The translations under genes and the position numbers were made by a program. Shown one piece after another: positions 58,079 through 64,000 of a stretch of 64,000 nt of DNA. Source of the stretch: Microthrixaceae bacterium (lineage in GTDB: Bacteria; Actinomycetota; Acidimicrobiia; Acidimicrobiales; DATDAH01); the NCBI GenBank assembly GCA_020637195.1, contig JACJWK010000008.1, forward strand, positions 62,001 to 126,000, given 5' to 3'. Under the pieces are notes generated by a model. The model saw only the letters and a program-made list of their open reading frames with translations. It was not told the origin of the DNA and did not search any database. Numbering within the stretch: position 1 is the stretch's first letter; each line of letters opens with the position of its first letter.

Positions 58079-58087
58079 CGCAGCGCG

Positions 58088-58399
58088 CTACGCCTCGTCG
58101 GCCGTGTCGGCCGTCCCGGCCTCGTCGTCCTGGTCGGTGGCGGTGGCGTCGATGACCTCGGTCTGGTCCACGGGGCCACCGGGTGACTTCGGCTTCTCCC
58201 TCGGCGCCTTCGCGGGTGTCGCCCCCACCGGGTCGTCCATGGCCGACTTCAGCTCCTGTTGGAAGCCGTCGGCGATGCGCCGGAACTCGCCGAGGAAGCT
58301 GCCCACCTGGCGGGCCGCCTGCGGCAGCTTGTTGGGCCCCAGCACGAGCAGGGCCACCACCAAGATGACGAGCAGCTCCGCGCCGCCGATGTTGAACAC
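58088..58399 (-). CDS. Tat translocase TatA/TatB-type protein
   Basis: 103 residues. Short N-terminal membrane helix (NIGGAELLVILVVALLVLGP), the family hinge GPNKLP, an amphipathic helix (QAARQVGSFLGEFRRIADGF) and a charged Pro/Asp-rich tail. The longer tail and N-terminus favour TatB over TatA; only one such gene lies here, so assignment stays open. The GTG follows a TAGGGT -10 box at 6 bases, and tatC follows downstream. Confidence 0.85.
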   Translation of the reverse strand: MFNIGGAELLVILVVALLVLGPNKLPQAARQVGSFLGEFRRIADGFQQELKSAMDDPVGATPAKAPREKPKSPGGPVDQTEVIDATATDQDDEAGTADTADEA

Positions 58400-58405
58400 T
58401 CGGAA

Positions 58406-58411
58406 ACCCTA
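58406..58411 (-). promoter_or_regulatory. -10 element TAGGGT of the tat operon (leaderless type)
   Basis: On the minus strand TAGGGT is followed by 6 bases and the GTG at 58399. Confidence 0.5.
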
Positions 58412-58606
58412 CCGGCGCACGTGTGCGGTGGCGGTGGCGCGAGCGGCCTCGATGCGGGCCTGCACGGGCGGCAGCGCGGCCCGCACCTCGACGAGGGCCG
58501 CCACCTGCCGCTGGAGCTGGCGGCGGCCTCGGTCGATCGAGGCGACCCCCGCGAGGCAGCCGAGCGCGCCGACCACGAGCACCGCGGGCACGGCCAACCA
58601 GAGCAC
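58409..58606 (-). CDS. Small single-pass membrane protein
   Basis: 65 residues: one N-terminal membrane helix (LWLAVPAVLVVGALGCLAGV) and a charged helix that may form a coiled coil (RQLQRQVAALVEVRAAL). Too short for a family assignment. A TAACCT -10 box ends 6 bases before the GTG at 58606, the same leaderless design as its neighbours, which supports it being a real gene. It lies just upstream of the tat genes and could be co-regulated. Confidence 0.5.
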   Translation of the reverse strand: MLWLAVPAVLVVGALGCLAGVASIDRGRRQLQRQVAALVEVRAALPPVQARIEAARATATAHVRR

Positions 58607-58612
58607 GTCCGG

Positions 58613-58618
58613 AGGTTA
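58613..58618 (-). promoter_or_regulatory. -10 element TAACCT of the small membrane protein gene
   Basis: On the minus strand TAACCT is followed by 6 bases and the GTG at 58606. Confidence 0.4.
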
Positions 58619-58643
58619 GCGCCCGACCGGCACCGCCGATCGG

Positions 58644-58988
58644 CTACCGGTCGGTGTCGGTGACGGTCCCGGAGGTCAGGGCCTGGAACCAGTCCTCGTC
58701 GCGCTGGAGCAGATCGTGGAAGTCGAGGAGGTCGTCGTGGGTGATCGGGGCGCCGTGGCGCCGTTCACCGAGCTCTGCGGGGAGCGGGTTCGTGGCCTCC
58801 TGCACGCCGGAGGCGAGGAGCAGGTCGATCGTGCGGGGCTCGGCCGACTTCACGACGGTCACCACGCACCCCGGGCACCGGAACGAGTACGTCCCCGAGC
58901 CGTCCGAGGCGCTGATGCGCACCTGGACGTCCGCCGTGGTGAACTCCACATCGCCGCAATCGGGGCAGCTGGCCCGGATGGTTGCCAT
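58644..58988 (-). CDS. Small zinc-ribbon protein, unknown function
   Basis: 114 residues. N-terminal RASCPDCGDVEFT and a later YSFRCPGCVVTV give two CxxC pairs separated by about 30 residues, a classic zinc ribbon. The C-terminal half is helical and acidic (LPAELGERRHGAPITHDDLL). No recognised family. The ATG at 58988 is preferred because the next in-frame start upstream would add non-family sequence. Function may involve nucleic-acid binding. Confidence 0.65.
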   Translation of the reverse strand: MATIRASCPDCGDVEFTTADVQVRISASDGSGTYSFRCPGCVVTVVKSAEPRTIDLLLASGVQEATNPLPAELGERRHGAPITHDDLLDFHDLLQRDEDWFQALTSGTVTDTDR

Positions 58989-59102
58989 CGCGATTCGCCC
59001 CTCCTCTCTCAACTCCCAGAGCCATCGGCACCGCCGGCGCCGGCCTTGAGGGCGTTCTGCGAGAAGGCGGCGGTCGGCCCCGACCGTGCGACAATCGGCG
59101 CC

Positions 59103-59822
59103 GTGGCCACCCGTCTCCCACCGCTGCGTGCCGTGCCGATCGGCTTCGCCCACCGGGGCGGCAAGGCCCACGCGCCCGAGAACACGCTCGACGCCTTCCG
59201 CCTGGCGCTGCGCCTCGGAGCGACCGGCCTCGAGTCCGACGCCTGGCTCACCGCGGACGGCCACGTCGCCCTCGACCACGACGGGATCGTGGGCCGGCTG
59301 CGCCGTCGGGCCTTCGCCGCGCTCGAGCGTCACCGGCTGCCCGGGCACGTGCCGACGTTGGACGAGCTCTACGCCACGTGCGGCACCGGCTTCGAGCTCT
59401 CGCTCGACGTGAAGGACCCGGCGGCCGCCCCGGCCATCGTCGAGACCGCCCGGCGGGCCGGCGGCGGCGCGCTCGGCCGGCTCTGGCTGTGCCACCCGGA
59501 CTGGCGCACCGTGGCCTCCTGGCGCTCGCTGGCGCCCGAAATCCGCCTCGTCGACTCCACCCGGCTCCGTCGCATCAAGGAGGGGCCCGAGCGGCGTGCG
59601 GCCACCCTGGCCGAGGTGGGCATCGACGCCGTCAACCTCCACCACACCGACTGGACGGGCGGGCTCACGACCCTCTTCCACCGGTTCGGGCGCTACTGCC
59701 TCGGTTGGGACGCGCAGTACGAGCGGGCCCTCGTCCAGCTGCTCGACATGGGCATCGACGGGGTGTTCTCGGACCACGTCGACCGCATGGTGGACGCGCT
59801 GCAGGCCGCCCACGGCGACTGA
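59103..59822 (+). CDS. Glycerophosphodiester phosphodiesterase family protein
   Basis: 239 residues, TIM-barrel GDPD type. The catalytic start is GFAHRGGKAHAPENTLDAF (HRG...PENT) and the metal/acid site is LESDAWLTADGHVALDHDG. Hydrolyses glycerophosphodiesters to glycerol 3-phosphate and an alcohol. No signal peptide, so cytoplasmic. GACAAT lies 7 bases before the GTG at 59103. Convergent with the signal peptidase gene. Confidence 0.87.
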   Translation: MATRLPPLRAVPIGFAHRGGKAHAPENTLDAFRLALRLGATGLESDAWLTADGHVALDHDGIVGRLRRRAFAALERHRLPGHVPTLDELYATCGTGFELSLDVKDPAAAPAIVETARRAGGGALGRLWLCHPDWRTVASWRSLAPEIRLVDSTRLRRIKEGPERRAATLAEVGIDAVNLHHTDWTGGLTTLFHRFGRYCLGWDAQYERALVQLLDMGIDGVFSDHVDRMVDALQAAHGD

Positions 59823-59850
59823 CGGCCCGGGCCGTCCCGCTCCGTCCGGG

Positions 59851-60459
59851 TCAGAGCGTCGAGATGTCCCCGAGGGGCCAGACCCGGAAGAAGGCGCGCC
59901 CGACGATGGTGTCCTCGGCGATGGGACCGAAGAACCGACTGTCGCGGGAGTCGCCGCGGTTGTCCCCCATCATGAAGTAGTGGCCCTCGGGCACCTCGAC
60001 GGGGTCGAAGTCACCGGTGGTGACCCCCTCGTCGAGGTAGGGCTCGGCGAGCGGCTCCCCGTCGATCAGCACCTGCCCGTTCTGGCCCTCGACGGTGTCG
60101 CCCGGCAGGCCCACCACCCGCTTGATGAGGTCCGAGATCGGGCTGTCGGCCTCGCTCTCGGGCCGCTCGAACACGATGATGTCGCCGCGGTGCACGTCGT
60201 GCAGGTCGTAGCTGAGCTTGTTGACCAGCACGCGGTCACCGATGTTCAGCGTCGAGACCATCGAGGACGACGGGATGTAGAAGGCCTGGAGCAGGAACGT
60301 CTTGATGACGAGGGCGATGACCAGGGCGCCGCCGACCACCAGCACCCACTCGACCAGGCTGCGCACCCCCGAGCCGTGACCGCCCTCCGGGTCGTCGCCG
60401 GGCTCGACGGGTGAGGTGCCCTCGTCGAGGTCGAGGGCGGGGGGGTCGGAGGGGGACAC
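59851..60459 (-). CDS. lepB: Signal peptidase I
   Basis: 202 residues. One N-terminal membrane segment (VEWVLVVGGALVIALVIKTF), catalytic Ser in YIPSSSMVSTL, catalytic Lys in LIKRVVGLPGD, and the conserved box MMGDNRGDSRDSRFFG. Cleaves Sec and Tat signal peptides outside the membrane. Starts with GTG at 60459. The -10 box TAGCCT overlaps the stop of the upstream WYL gene and ends 9 bases from the start. Confidence 0.93.
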   Translation of the reverse strand: MSPSDPPALDLDEGTSPVEPGDDPEGGHGSGVRSLVEWVLVVGGALVIALVIKTFLLQAFYIPSSSMVSTLNIGDRVLVNKLSYDLHDVHRGDIIVFERPESEADSPISDLIKRVVGLPGDTVEGQNGQVLIDGEPLAEPYLDEGVTTGDFDPVEVPEGHYFMMGDNRGDSRDSRFFGPIAEDTIVGRAFFRVWPLGDISTL

Positions 60460-60471
60460 GCAGATCGCAGG

Positions 60472-61440
60472 CTAACGCAGCGGCCCGTCGTTGCCGTAGC
60501 GACGCAGCACCCGAGCCGCCGCCTCCGAGCGCACGTCGGCGCCGCCGAGGCGCTCGTCCACCGCCACCGGGTCGGCGTCCGGCCCGAGCACGAGCAACAG
60601 CCGCTCCAGCCAGGGGCGAGCGGTCACGGCGAGGGTGACGCGGACGCGGCCGTCGTCGAGGGGCTCGACGTGGTCGCACGGGTAGTGCTCGGCCACCCAG
60701 CGGGCCTCGGGGCCCAGGTCGAGCACGACACGGGGTGCGTCCGGGCCCGGCTCGAAGGTCCCGGGCCGCGCCTCCGGCGCGGGCGGCTCGAAGTCGACGT
60801 CGAGGATCTCGGCCGAGGCGATCCGGTCGACCCGGAACACACGGTCGCCACCGGCGCGGTGGCAGTGGCCGGCGAGGTACCAGCGCCCGGCGTCGGCGAA
60901 GACCTGGAACGGATCGACCTCGCGGCGGGTGTGCTCGTCGCGGGCGTACGAGTAGTAGTCGAGCCTGATCCGCTGCCGCGACCGCACGGCACCGCGCAGG
61001 CGGTCGAGCAGGTCGGGCGCGACCTCGTCCGCCAGCCGCACGTCGACGGCACCCTCGTCGTCGATGCCGAGCGACCGGGCCAGCTTGGCGAGCCCTCGGG
61101 CGAGGGAGCCGTCGCCGTCGAACCCGGGCGTCGCCACCACACTGCGCCCCGCGGCGACGAGCGCGAGGCTCTCCTCGGGGGTGAGGCGCAGCGGGCGCCC
61201 GAAGGGCTCGGCGAGGTGGAGCCAGACGCGCCCGTCCTCGAGCACGACGTCGATGAGCGCGTCGGGGCTGAACGGGTGGACGCCGACGAAGGGCAGGAGG
61301 TCGAAGGCCTTGAGCAGGTCCGGCTCGTCGATCGAGAAGCGCCGGCAGACCTCGTCCACCCGGCTCCCCGGGTGGTCGACGATCCACGGCACGATGGCGA
61401 GCAGCCGCTGGACCCGTTCGCCGGCGCCCAGCCGGGTCAC
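60472..61440 (-). CDS. pafC: WYL-domain regulator, PafC-like
   Basis: 322 residues. Winged-helix part (about 1-60: RVQRLLAIVPWIVDHPGSRV, EVCRRFSIDEPDLLKAF) and a WYL domain with GRWYLAGHCHRAGGDRVFRV. Position directly after a second WYL gene and near pafA identifies it as the PafC half of PafBC, which activates DNA-damage genes in mycobacteria, rather than degrading proteins. The GTG overlaps the PafB stop by four bases. The name is by synteny. Confidence 0.82.
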   Translation of the reverse strand: MTRLGAGERVQRLLAIVPWIVDHPGSRVDEVCRRFSIDEPDLLKAFDLLPFVGVHPFSPDALIDVVLEDGRVWLHLAEPFGRPLRLTPEESLALVAAGRSVVATPGFDGDGSLARGLAKLARSLGIDDEGAVDVRLADEVAPDLLDRLRGAVRSRQRIRLDYYSYARDEHTRREVDPFQVFADAGRWYLAGHCHRAGGDRVFRVDRIASAEILDVDFEPPAPEARPGTFEPGPDAPRVVLDLGPEARWVAEHYPCDHVEPLDDGRVRVTLAVTARPWLERLLLVLGPDADPVAVDERLGGADVRSEAAARVLRRYGNDGPLR

Positions 61441-62372
61441 GGCGCCACCAGGGCACGGAGCCACGCGACCAGGTCGTCGCGCAGCTCGGGCGGTCCCAGG
61501 ATCTCGGCGTGGTCGAGGTGCCCGAGGACGACGGCTCGGAACCCGGCACGGTTCGTAACGCCGACCGAGAACCGCACCGAGCCGTCGGCGCGCTCCTCGG
61601 TCACCGCCGCCTCGCCCAGCTCGTGGCGGGCCAGGGCGGCGTGGTCGGCGTCGACGAGCAGGTCGGCCACCACGGGCTCGCCCTCGCCGAGTTGCCAGGA
61701 CGCCCGTTCGACACCGGGAACCGCTCCCTGCGGGCGCTCGAACGCCCGCGGGCGCCCCGCGGCGAGCTCGCCCTCGATCCGGTCGAAGCGGAAGTTGCGC
61801 TCCTCGCCACGCAGGTGGTCGAACCCGGTGAGGTACCAGCGGCCGAGCTGGAAGTCGAGGCGGTACGGGTCGACGGTGCGCGCCTCGCCGCGGTAGCGGA
61901 AGGTGAGGGGCCGGCGCTCGGCCACGGCCTGGAAGGCGACGGCGACCGCAGCATCGGCCGGCAGGCGGCCGAGGGGCTCGACCTCGCCGCCGCCCCCGTC
62001 GCCGCCGAGCGCGCCGCCGAGCTTCCACAGGCCGCCGAGGCCGTGGTCGCCGTCGAGCCCGACCGTGGACGCGGCCAGGTGCAGCGCGGCCAGCTCGTCG
62101 GGCTCGAGGCCCGGGTCGCGCAGGTAGTACTCGTCGCGGGGGATGCGGTAGCCCGTCTGGGGCGGATCGGTGCCCGGCACCGTCTCGACCCGCAGGGGCA
62201 CCCCCATCTCGCGGAGGTCGTCCTTGTCGCGCTCGAACGCCCGCCGGAAGGTGGGCCCGGCCTCGTCCGGGTAACCGGGGACGCGCGCTCGGATCTCCTC
62301 GGCGCTGAGCGCCCTCGGCGTCTCGAGCAGGGCGGCGATCAGGTTCAACAGGCGCTCGAGCTTCTGGCTCAT
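61437..62372 (-). CDS. pafB: WYL-domain regulator, PafB-like
   Basis: 311 residues. N-terminal helix-turn-helix (LERLLNLIAALLETPRALSA, IRARVPGYPDEAGPTFRRAF) and a WYL domain with GRWYLTGFDHLRGEERNFRF. Partner of the following PafC-like protein, likely as a heterodimer. In other actinobacteria pafA, pafB and pafC are contiguous; here a DUF3866 gene sits between pafA and pafB. ATG at 62372 overlaps the DUF3866 stop. Confidence 0.82.
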   Translation of the reverse strand: MSQKLERLLNLIAALLETPRALSAEEIRARVPGYPDEAGPTFRRAFERDKDDLREMGVPLRVETVPGTDPPQTGYRIPRDEYYLRDPGLEPDELAALHLAASTVGLDGDHGLGGLWKLGGALGGDGGGGEVEPLGRLPADAAVAVAFQAVAERRPLTFRYRGEARTVDPYRLDFQLGRWYLTGFDHLRGEERNFRFDRIEGELAAGRPRAFERPQGAVPGVERASWQLGEGEPVVADLLVDADHAALARHELGEAAVTEERADGSVRFSVGVTNRAGFRAVVLGHLDHAEILGPPELRDDLVAWLRALVAP

Positions 62373-63409
62373 CGCAGCAGCGTGGCCGCGAGCGTGCCGG
62401 CGGCCCCGGCGGCCTGGAAGAAGGCCCGGTCCTCGTCGGGCCCGCGACCCATCGTGGTGACCCGCAGGCCGTGCTCGGCCAGCAGCGCGGGGGTATCGGG
62501 CTCGTCGACCGGGAGCGCCGTGACGTTGCCACGGGCGCCGAGGAGCGGGTGGGCGGCCACCAGCACCGGCGTGTGCACGAGGTCGAGCACCGTCCGGCTG
62601 TGGTGGCTCACCCCCCGGTGACGCTCCCGGGGGTCGCCCTCGGACACCCGCAGGCAGAGGACGGGTCGGCCCCCCAGCGCGGCGGCGGTGTCGAGGATGG
62701 TGGCGACCTCGACGGCCGTGGTCCCGAGCGTCGTGTCGGTGCCGACGACGCCGGGGCCCATCGCGACGACCACCGCGTCGGCGTGCAGTTGGTGTCGCGC
62801 CAGCGTGAGCGCCGACGCCACCGTGACCGCCTCGAGATCGCCGCCGAACGCGTGGCCGGCGGTGACGGTGGCGTCGACCAGGCCGTCGGCGCGCAGCGTC
62901 GCCACGAGGTCGGAGAAGGCGAGCGGCAGCGACGCACCGTCGGTCATCACGTACACCAGCCGGGCCGACGGGTCGACCGCCTTCAGGGCCACCGCCACGC
63001 ACGGCACCTGGCTGTGCACGCCGCAGACCACGACGGGCAGGTCGTCGAGGCCCGTGGGGAGGTCGTCGAGGTGCTCCTCGGCCGAGCCGGTGTCGGCCTG
63101 GAGGCTCGTGTAACGCAGCTTCATGATGTGACCCGGCCCCTTGCGCCGCCACGACCGCCGGCTCAGGTTCCAGTGCACGACGTGCCACCCACCGGTGCCC
63201 AGGCCCCATTCCACCGCCGTCGTGTTGCACACGACCTCGTCGCCCACCGCCACGTCGCCGATCAGCTCGGTGAGGACGTACGCGCGGGCGGGCCCGTCGT
63301 CACCCGGTGACCCGTCCTCGGGGTCGGGATCCAGCACGACCGTGACCCGCTGGAGGCCCGGTCGCTCGGCCAGGATCTCGGCCACCCGGCCGCTGCGGAA
63401 CGACGGCAC
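62369..63409 (-). CDS. DUF3866-family protein
   Basis: 346 residues. Recognised by PSFRSGRVAEILAERPGLQR, NTTAVEWGLGTGGWHVVHWN, GPGHIMKLRYTSLQADTGSAEE and VYVMTDGASLPLAFSDLV, typical of DUF3866. Function unknown. The middle region has a Rossmann-like series of strands. In the same direction as pafA (6 bases after its stop) and overlapping pafB, so part of the paf operon. Confidence 0.87.
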   Translation of the reverse strand: MPSFRSGRVAEILAERPGLQRVTVVLDPDPEDGSPGDDGPARAYVLTELIGDVAVGDEVVCNTTAVEWGLGTGGWHVVHWNLSRRSWRRKGPGHIMKLRYTSLQADTGSAEEHLDDLPTGLDDLPVVVCGVHSQVPCVAVALKAVDPSARLVYVMTDGASLPLAFSDLVATLRADGLVDATVTAGHAFGGDLEAVTVASALTLARHQLHADAVVVAMGPGVVGTDTTLGTTAVEVATILDTAAALGGRPVLCLRVSEGDPRERHRGVSHHSRTVLDLVHTPVLVAAHPLLGARGNVTALPVDEPDTPALLAEHGLRVTTMGRGPDEDRAFFQAAGAAGTLAATLLR

Positions 63410-63415
63410 CGGCGG

Positions 63416-64000
63416 TCAGAGCGAGGCGATCAGCTTCTCGACGCGCTCGTCGCGCGACTTGAAGGGGTCCTTGCACAGCACCGTGCGCTGCGCCTGGTCG
63501 TTCAGCTTCAGGTGGACCCAGTCCACGGTGTAGTCCCGCTTGCGCTCCTTGGCCCGCCGGATGAACTCGCCCCGCAGGCGCGCCCGCGTGGTCTGCGGCG
63601 GTTGGTCGACGGCGACGTCGATCTCGTCGTCGGTGCACATCCGGTCGACGAGCCCGCGTCGCTGCATGCGGTAGAAGAGCCCACGGTCCCGGTTGACGTC
63701 GTGGTACTGGAGGTCCATCAGCGCGACCTTGGGGTCGGTCAGGCTCAGGCCGTGGCGCTCGCGGTAGGCCTCGATGAGGTTGTGCTTGATCACCCAGTCG
63801 CACTCGCGGTCGAGTGACAGCGGGTCCTTCTCGATGCCGGTCAGGCAGTGCTCCCACATGTCGAGCGCCTGCTGCTCGAGGGGGTTCAGGCCCTTGGTGT
63901 CGGCGTAGCGCAGGGCCCGGGTGAGGTACTCCGACTGGATCTCGAACGCGCTCGCCTCCCGGCCGTTGGCCAGGCGAACCCGGCGGGTGCACGTCATGTC
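63416..64000 (-). CDS. pafA: Proteasome accessory factor PafA (Pup ligase), C-terminal part
   Basis: About 194 codons, cut by the window edge; the N-terminal active site is outside. PafA attaches the protein Pup to lysines. The visible half matches the family's C-terminal region: ALDMWEHCLTGIEKDPLSLD, ECDWVIKHNLIEAYRERHGL, LMDLQYHDVNRDRGLFYRMQ, VDWVHLKLNDQAQRTVLCKDP. Dop is a paralog with a similar region, but the neighbouring pafB/pafC-like genes favour PafA. First known gene of the leftward paf operon. Confidence 0.88.
   Translation of the reverse strand, partial: DMTCTRRVRLANGREASAFEIQSEYLTRALRYADTKGLNPLEQQALDMWEHCLTGIEKDPLSLDRECDWVIKHNLIEAYRERHGLSLTDPKVALMDLQYHDVNRDRGLFYRMQRRGLVDRMCTDDEIDVAVDQPPQTTRARLRGEFIRRAKERKRDYTVDWVHLKLNDQAQRTVLCKDPFKSRDERVEKLIASL

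Noticed and set aside
1..64000. CRISPR arrays, tRNA/rRNA genes, insertion sequences, prophage
   Set aside because: Read for spaced repeats, T-loop signatures, transposase and integrase motifs; nothing convincing was found, though a weak tRNA could be missed by eye.

Overview
The window is 64 kb of very GC-rich DNA with actinobacterial gene content: a Pup-ligase neighbourhood (pafA, DUF3866, two WYL regulators), Tat translocase, a HelY-type helicase, DUF4193, a ThyX-like protein, an actinobacterial inositol-phosphate synthase, many GTG starts and many 4-base stop/start overlaps. My best guess is a member of the Acidimicrobiia or a relative. That is an inference from gene content and style, not from a marker gene. 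I saw no rRNA, tRNA, CRISPR array, phage or transposase gene.

Layout. 0-3.6 kb: divergent acetate kinase and phosphoketolase, the two halves of a bifid-type route to acetate and ATP. 3.6-9.4 kb: sulfotransferase plus DUF1214 pair, a secreted M28 peptidase, two membrane proteins and a universal stress protein. 9.5-13 kb: two translationally coupled ABC-2 export pairs. 13-16.3 kb: a sphingosine-phosphate-lyase-like PLP enzyme and two DJ-1/PfpI-fold proteins, one an AraC regulator. 16.4-22.4 kb: a complete five-gene peptide (Dpp/Opp-type) importer behind a structured leader. 22.5-25.3 kb: metallo-hydrolase, RsgA and a PhyH dioxygenase. 25.3-28.8 kb: a TetR-P450-SDR-dehydrogenase operon. 28.85-29.1 kb: a direct-repeat patch. 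29.1-34.6 kb: inositol-phosphate synthase, LysR, DinB and a large secreted RCC1 propeller.

34.7-42.3 kb is the most interesting part. An ECF vitamin importer (S, fused A-A', T) lies back to back with three secreted proteins that together look like a split bacterial transcobalamin: two alpha-barrel proteins, one membrane-anchored and one carrying S-layer-homology repeats, and a separate membrane-anchored DUF4430 (transcobalamin C-terminal-like) domain. A clear cobalamin riboswitch precedes the last two. I read the locus as a cell-surface cobalamin capture and uptake system.

42.3-46.4 kb: three paralogous exported proteins sharing a two-cysteine helical domain (one broken by apparent frameshifts), a small zinc-ribbon protein whose start codon sits inside a 20-base palindrome, and a 575-residue Arg/Asp-rich protein of unknown function. 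46.4-54 kb: HAD hydrolase, crotonase, a second RCC1 propeller, Nudix, GNAT, DUF4193, ThyX-like and an M20 peptidase. 54-64 kb: a lipid-kinase-like C-terminal domain, a helicase interrupted by several frameshifts in about 200 bases, TatC, TatA/B, GDPD, signal peptidase I, two WYL regulators, DUF3866 and the end of pafA, which runs off the window.

Regulation. At least 15 genes have a TAnnnT-type -10 hexamer ending 6-9 bases before the start codon, the arrangement of leaderless transcripts. Several convergent gene pairs are separated by GC-rich hairpins. Two independent clusters of frameshifts (42.9 kb and 55.2-55.4 kb) suggest either local assembly errors or recent gene decay.
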